9,113 nucleotides of DNA from Nitrosotalea sp. (lineage in GTDB: Archaea; Halobacteriota; Syntropharchaeia; Alkanophagales; Methanospirareceae). A model generated the notes under the pieces. That model worked only from the letters and a program-made list of their open reading frames with translations. It ran no database searches and had not been told where the DNA came from. Positions within the stretch are counted from its first letter, which is position 1; each line of letters opens with the position of its first letter. This document shows positions 5,789 to 9,113 of the stretch, piece by piece. The translations under genes and the position numbers were made by a program. Location of the stretch: assembly GCA_020725315.1 (NCBI GenBank), contig DYFG01000012.1, forward strand, positions 1 to 9,113. Reading direction: 5' to 3'.

Positions 5789-7570
5789 ATGGGCGAAGAG
5801 GGTGTAATCGAAAAAATAGCAGGTCCGTTGGTTGTTGCTGATAAGATGCGCGGGTGCGAGATGTACGAAGTGATTAAGGTAGGGGAAGAGGGATTGATGG
5901 GCGAAACGATAAGACTGGACGGCGATTTTGCGTATATCCAGGTATATGAGGACACAACGGGTTTGAAGCCCGGTGAGCCGGTGATAAGGACAAAAGCACC
6001 TCTATCTGTTGAACTCGGTCCTGGCATCTTAAAGAATTTTTACGATGGTGTGCAGAGACCTTTGGAAGAGATAGGAGACAAAGCAGGGGATTATATAACG
6101 AGAGGGATATATGTGGATGCCATTGACCGGACGAAGAAATGGAATTTTACACCCACCGCAGAGGAAGGTGAAGAGATAGTTGGTGGGGATATTTTAGGTG
6201 AGGTCCCTGAGACAAAGGTAATAACGCATAAAATTCTTGCGCCACCGTGGATACACGGGCGAATTGTAGAGCTCAAAGAGGGTGAATTCACTGTTAATGA
6301 GTGCATAGCGCGGGTACAAACCAGCGATGGCGAGGACGTGGAATTGAAGATGATGCAGAAATGGCCGGTGAGGAAAGGCAGACCCTATAAGGAGAAATTG
6401 GACCCTGAGGTGCCTTTGTTGACCGGGCAGCGGATAAATGACACCTTCTTCCCGATCGCGAAAGGTGGCACGGGGGCTATTCCCGGTGGCTTTGGAACAG
6501 GAAAGACGGTGATGCAGCACCAATTGGCGCGATGGGCGAACGCACAAGTCATTGTGTATATAGGGTGTGGAGAGCGGGGGAATGAGATGACCGAGGTTTT
6601 GGAAGATTTTCCCGAACTTGTTGATCCTTACAGCGGCGAAAAGTTGATGGAACGGTCCTCGCTTATTGCAAACACCTCGAATATGCCTGTTGCGGCACGA
6701 GAAGCGTCTATTTATACGGGAATCACACTCGCTGAGTATTATCGTGATATGGGGTATGACGTGGCGATTCAGGCGGATTCAACATCACGCTGGGCGGAAG
6801 CACTGCGCGAAATATCGGGTAGATTAGAAGAGATGCCGGGTGAAGAAGGTTTTCCTGCTTATTTAGCCACGAGATTGGCAGATTTTTATGAACGAGCAGG
6901 GAGGGTAAAAACGTTATGTTCGGATTCGGAGGGAAGAATCGGCTCTGTTACGGTAGTGGGGGCGGTGTCACCGCCAGGGGGTGATTTCTCAGAACCTGTG
7001 ACACAGAATACGTTGCGCGTGGTGGGCGTTTTCTGGGCTCTTGATTCAACGTTAGCGGATAGGAGGCATTTTCCGGCTATAAGCTGGCTCCGTAGCTATT
7101 CTCTTTACCTGGATAATCTCAGAGAGTGGTTTAATAAGCCTTCGTCTCCGGATTTCACGGTACAACGGGAGGAGATGATGGCACTATTGCAGAAGGAGGC
7201 AGAACTGCAGGAGATAGTTCAGCTTGTTGGTGCCGATGCACTTCCAGCACGTGAACGAGGGACATTGGAAGTTGCTCGTATGATACGAGAGGATTTTTTG
7301 CAGCAGAACGCATATCATGCTATCGACTCCTTCTGCTCGTTGGAGAAACAGTATCTGATGGCAAAAATCATTCGCCAGTGGTATGACTATGCAAGCGAAG
7401 CGATAGAGCACGGTATAGAAATAGAGAAGCTGGGGGGGATGAGGATAAAGGATGCCATAGCGAGGATGAAATATGTGCCCAGTGAAGAGTTCAGGGAGAA
7501 ATACGAGGAGATCATAAGAGATATGAAAGATGAATTTGAAGTAATAAAGAGGAAAGAGGAAGGGGGGTGA
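5789..7570 (+). CDS. atpA: A-type (V/A) ATP synthase subunit A, catalytic
   Basis: Catalytic subunit of the A1 head of the membrane ATP synthase, which makes ATP using an ion gradient or pumps ions at ATP expense. The 593-residue length is normal. The N-terminal barrel (1-70) is followed by the A-type bulge domain (about 115-185, with KKWNFTPTAEEG and VGGDILGEVPET). The nucleotide-binding domain has the P-loop GGFGTGKT (233-240) and GCGERGNEM (259-267) with catalytic Glu262. Also present are SNMPVAAREASIYTGIT (297-313), QADSTSRWAEALREISGRLEEMPGEEG (328-354) and GAVSPPGGDFSEPV (391-404). The P-loop differs from the GPFGSGKT usual in archaeal A subunits, but Lys239 and Thr240 are kept. atpB follows after 6 nt. 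Subunits F and C, usually encoded just upstream, are replaced here by a promoter region and the divergent metG. Confidence 0.98.
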   Translation: MGEEGVIEKIAGPLVVADKMRGCEMYEVIKVGEEGLMGETIRLDGDFAYIQVYEDTTGLKPGEPVIRTKAPLSVELGPGILKNFYDGVQRPLEEIGDKAGDYITRGIYVDAIDRTKKWNFTPTAEEGEEIVGGDILGEVPETKVITHKILAPPWIHGRIVELKEGEFTVNECIARVQTSDGEDVELKMMQKWPVRKGRPYKEKLDPEVPLLTGQRINDTFFPIAKGGTGAIPGGFGTGKTVMQHQLARWANAQVIVYIGCGERGNEMTEVLEDFPELVDPYSGEKLMERSSLIANTSNMPVAAREASIYTGITLAEYYRDMGYDVAIQADSTSRWAEALREISGRLEEMPGEEGFPAYLATRLADFYERAGRVKTLCSDSEGRIGSVTVVGAVSPPGGDFSEPVTQNTLRVVGVFWALDSTLADRRHFPAISWLRSYSLYLDNLREWFNKPSSPDFTVQREEMMALLQKEAELQEIVQLVGADALPARERGTLEVARMIREDFLQQNAYHAIDSFCSLEKQYLMAKIIRQWYDYASEAIEHGIEIEKLGGMRIKDAIARMKYVPSEEFREKYEEIIRDMKDEFEVIKRKEEGG

Positions 7571-7576
7571 GAAGAA

Positions 7577-8977
7577 ATGGCGATTGACACTTCTGCCTGT
7601 GAATACACAACGATAAGAGAAGCGGCTGGTCCGTTGATTGTGGTAGAAGGTGTGGAGGGGGTTATGTATGGAGAAGTAGTGAGGATAGTTACGCCGAGTG
7701 ATGAAGAAAAGAACGGGCAGGTGTTGGAAGCGAGTAGAGGACGTGCGGTGATTCAGGTCTTTGAAGGCACCTCTGGAATAGATACGGCAAGGACACGAGT
7801 GCGATTCACGGGAGATATAATGAGGATAGGCGTTTCAGAAGATATGGTTGGTCGCTTCTTTGATGGTCTGGGTAGACCGATTGATGGTGGACCGGAGGTT
7901 ATACCAGAAGATAGGCTTCCTATTATTGGTGCCGCAATAAACCCTACGGCACGGGCTTATCCACGTGAATTCATTCAAACTGGTATCTCCACGATTGATG
8001 GCATGAACACGCTGGTGCGCGGGCAGAAGTTACCGATATTCTCCGGTGCGGGAATGCCGCACAATGCCCTTGCCGCTCAAATAGCGAGGCAAGCGAAGGT
8101 GTTAACCACTGGCGAGCCTTTCTCCGTTGTATTTGCGGCAATGGGCATCACACATGAGGAGGCTTCGTTCTTCATGCACGATTTTGAACTCACGGGTGCA
8201 ATAGAGCGGATCGTTGCCTTTCTTAACCTCGCGGATGACCCTGCGATTGAGCGTGTGATAACGCCAAGGATGGCATTGACAACTGCTGAGTTCCTCGCTT
8301 ACGAATATGATATGCACATCCTTGTCATTCTTACCGATATGACGAATTATTGTGAAGCGTTACGTGAGATATCAGCGGCACGTGAAGAGGTGCCGGGAAG
8401 AAGAGGCTATCCTGGTTACATGTACACCGATCTCGCTACTAATTACGAGCGTGCTGGTCGAATAAGAGGACGTAAAGGTTCGATTACACAAATCCCCATC
8501 TTGAGTATGCCTGATGATGACATCACGCATCCTATACCTGACCTGACGGGGTATATCACCGAGGGGCAATTCGTTCTCACAAGAGACCTGCATCGAAGGG
8601 GTATCTATCCGCCGGTTGATGTGTTGCCCTCACTCTCACGATTGATGAATGAAGGAATAGGACCGGGGAGGACGAGAGAAGACCACTCGGGTGTATCCAA
8701 TCAGCTCTACGCAGGGTATGCCGAGGGAAGAGATATGCGTGATCTGGTTGCAGTAGTAGGAGAGGAGGCGTTGACAAGCAGGGATAAGAGATACCTGGAG
8801 TTTGCCGATGAATTTGAGAAGCGGTTTGTTACACAGGGTAAAAACGAGGATCGAAGTATTGAAGAGACCTTGGATCTCGGCTGGGATTTGCTGGCGACGC
8901 TGCCTGAAGGAGAACTCAAACGAATCGACGAGCACATAATAAAGGAGTATCATCCGCAGTATAGGGTGAAGGCGTAA
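7577..8977 (+). CDS. atpB: A-type (V/A) ATP synthase subunit B, non-catalytic
   Basis: Regulatory, non-catalytic subunit alternating with A in the A3B3 head. The 466-residue length fits the family. The N-terminal barrel (about 8-80, REAAGPLIVVEGVEGV at 14-29) leads into RFFDGLGRPIDGGP (93-106) and EFIQTGISTIDGMNTLVRGQ (131-150). The P-loop position holds the degenerate FSGAGMPHN (155-163), as expected for subunit B, with no GKT. TDMTNYCEALREISAAREEVPGRRGYPGYMYTDLATNYERAGRI (253-296) is the conserved core, and PSLSRLM (351-357) contains Arg355, which supplies the arginine finger to the A active site. GGGGTGA (7564-7570) overlaps the atpA stop and lies 6 nt before the start, so the pair is tightly coupled. 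Subunit D, normally next in archaeal operons, does not follow within the window. Confidence 0.98.
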   Translation: MAIDTSACEYTTIREAAGPLIVVEGVEGVMYGEVVRIVTPSDEEKNGQVLEASRGRAVIQVFEGTSGIDTARTRVRFTGDIMRIGVSEDMVGRFFDGLGRPIDGGPEVIPEDRLPIIGAAINPTARAYPREFIQTGISTIDGMNTLVRGQKLPIFSGAGMPHNALAAQIARQAKVLTTGEPFSVVFAAMGITHEEASFFMHDFELTGAIERIVAFLNLADDPAIERVITPRMALTTAEFLAYEYDMHILVILTDMTNYCEALREISAAREEVPGRRGYPGYMYTDLATNYERAGRIRGRKGSITQIPILSMPDDDITHPIPDLTGYITEGQFVLTRDLHRRGIYPPVDVLPSLSRLMNEGIGPGRTREDHSGVSNQLYAGYAEGRDMRDLVAVVGEEALTSRDKRYLEFADEFEKRFVTQGKNEDRSIEETLDLGWDLLATLPEGELKRIDEHIIKEYHPQYRVKA

Positions 8978-9113
8978 TATCTGTAGAAGTAGATAATACA
9001 GGGAGGGGAGATAGCAAAAGAGATCTGGATAGAGGAAAGCGGTAAAGGGTTTGGGTTGTGTACCTCCCCCTTCTTTATTTACTTTTGACAATATTTCAAT
9101 TTGTTAATTATAA
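8978..9113. other. Non-coding tail after atpB
   Basis: These 136 nt contain no ORF with a start and ribosome site, and no beginning of an atpD gene. The last bases (TTAATTATAA) are AT-rich and could be part of a promoter for a gene outside the window, but this cannot be judged here. Confidence 0.5.
9063..9086 (+). terminator. Candidate terminator of the atpAB transcript
   Basis: CCTCCC (9063-9068) can pair with GGGAGG (9001-9006) and is followed by the pyrimidine-rich tract TTCTTTATTTACTTTT (9071-9086). The loop would be long (56 nt), so the T-rich tract itself is the likelier signal, as is usual in archaea. Confidence 0.4.

Noticed and set aside
8636..9091. 151-codon minus-strand frame over the 3' end of atpB
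   Set aside because: It is antisense to the conserved C-terminal part of AtpB and looks like non-coding translation.

Overview
The window is archaeal, probably euryarchaeal. It carries an AdkA-type adenylate kinase, an archaeal MetRS with four cysteine knuckles, A-type (V/A) ATP synthase subunits A and B, and a stand-alone two-ACT-domain protein beside a short homoserine dehydrogenase. Gene starts show Shine-Dalgarno sequences and archaeal TATA-like boxes. A methanogen or methanogen-related (ANME-like) lineage would fit the gene content, but that placement is inference. No rRNA, tRNA, CRISPR array, transposase gene or phage gene was seen.

Layout: bases 1-679 (+) hold the 3' end of an unidentified gene whose stop overlaps the start of adkA as ATGA. 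Bases 680-854 are a convergent, non-coding gap with T-rich terminator candidates for both strands. Bases 855-5680 (-) hold five genes. In transcription order these are metG, then an ACT-domain protein, hom and a conserved protein of unknown function, which look like one operon with its own promoter, and finally an Hsp20-family small heat-shock protein. Bases 5681-5788 are a divergent promoter region. Bases 5789-8977 (+) hold atpA and atpB, 6 nt apart, and 8978-9113 is a non-coding tail with a likely terminator.

How the genes fit together: hom makes homoserine, the branch point to threonine and methionine. Its usual C-terminal ACT regulatory domain is absent, and a separate ACT-domain protein is encoded immediately upstream, so feedback sensing may act in trans. 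The protein downstream of hom is of unknown function but shares its transcript. MetRS, further upstream on the same strand, uses methionine. AtpA and AtpB are the catalytic and non-catalytic head subunits of the A1 motor, but none of the other ATP synthase subunits is next to them.

The most unusual signal is a compact double hairpin (2147-2190) inside the coding sequence of the unknown protein. It looks like a small palindromic repeat element inserted in frame. No clearly new multi-gene system is visible; most of the window is housekeeping genes in a somewhat unusual arrangement.
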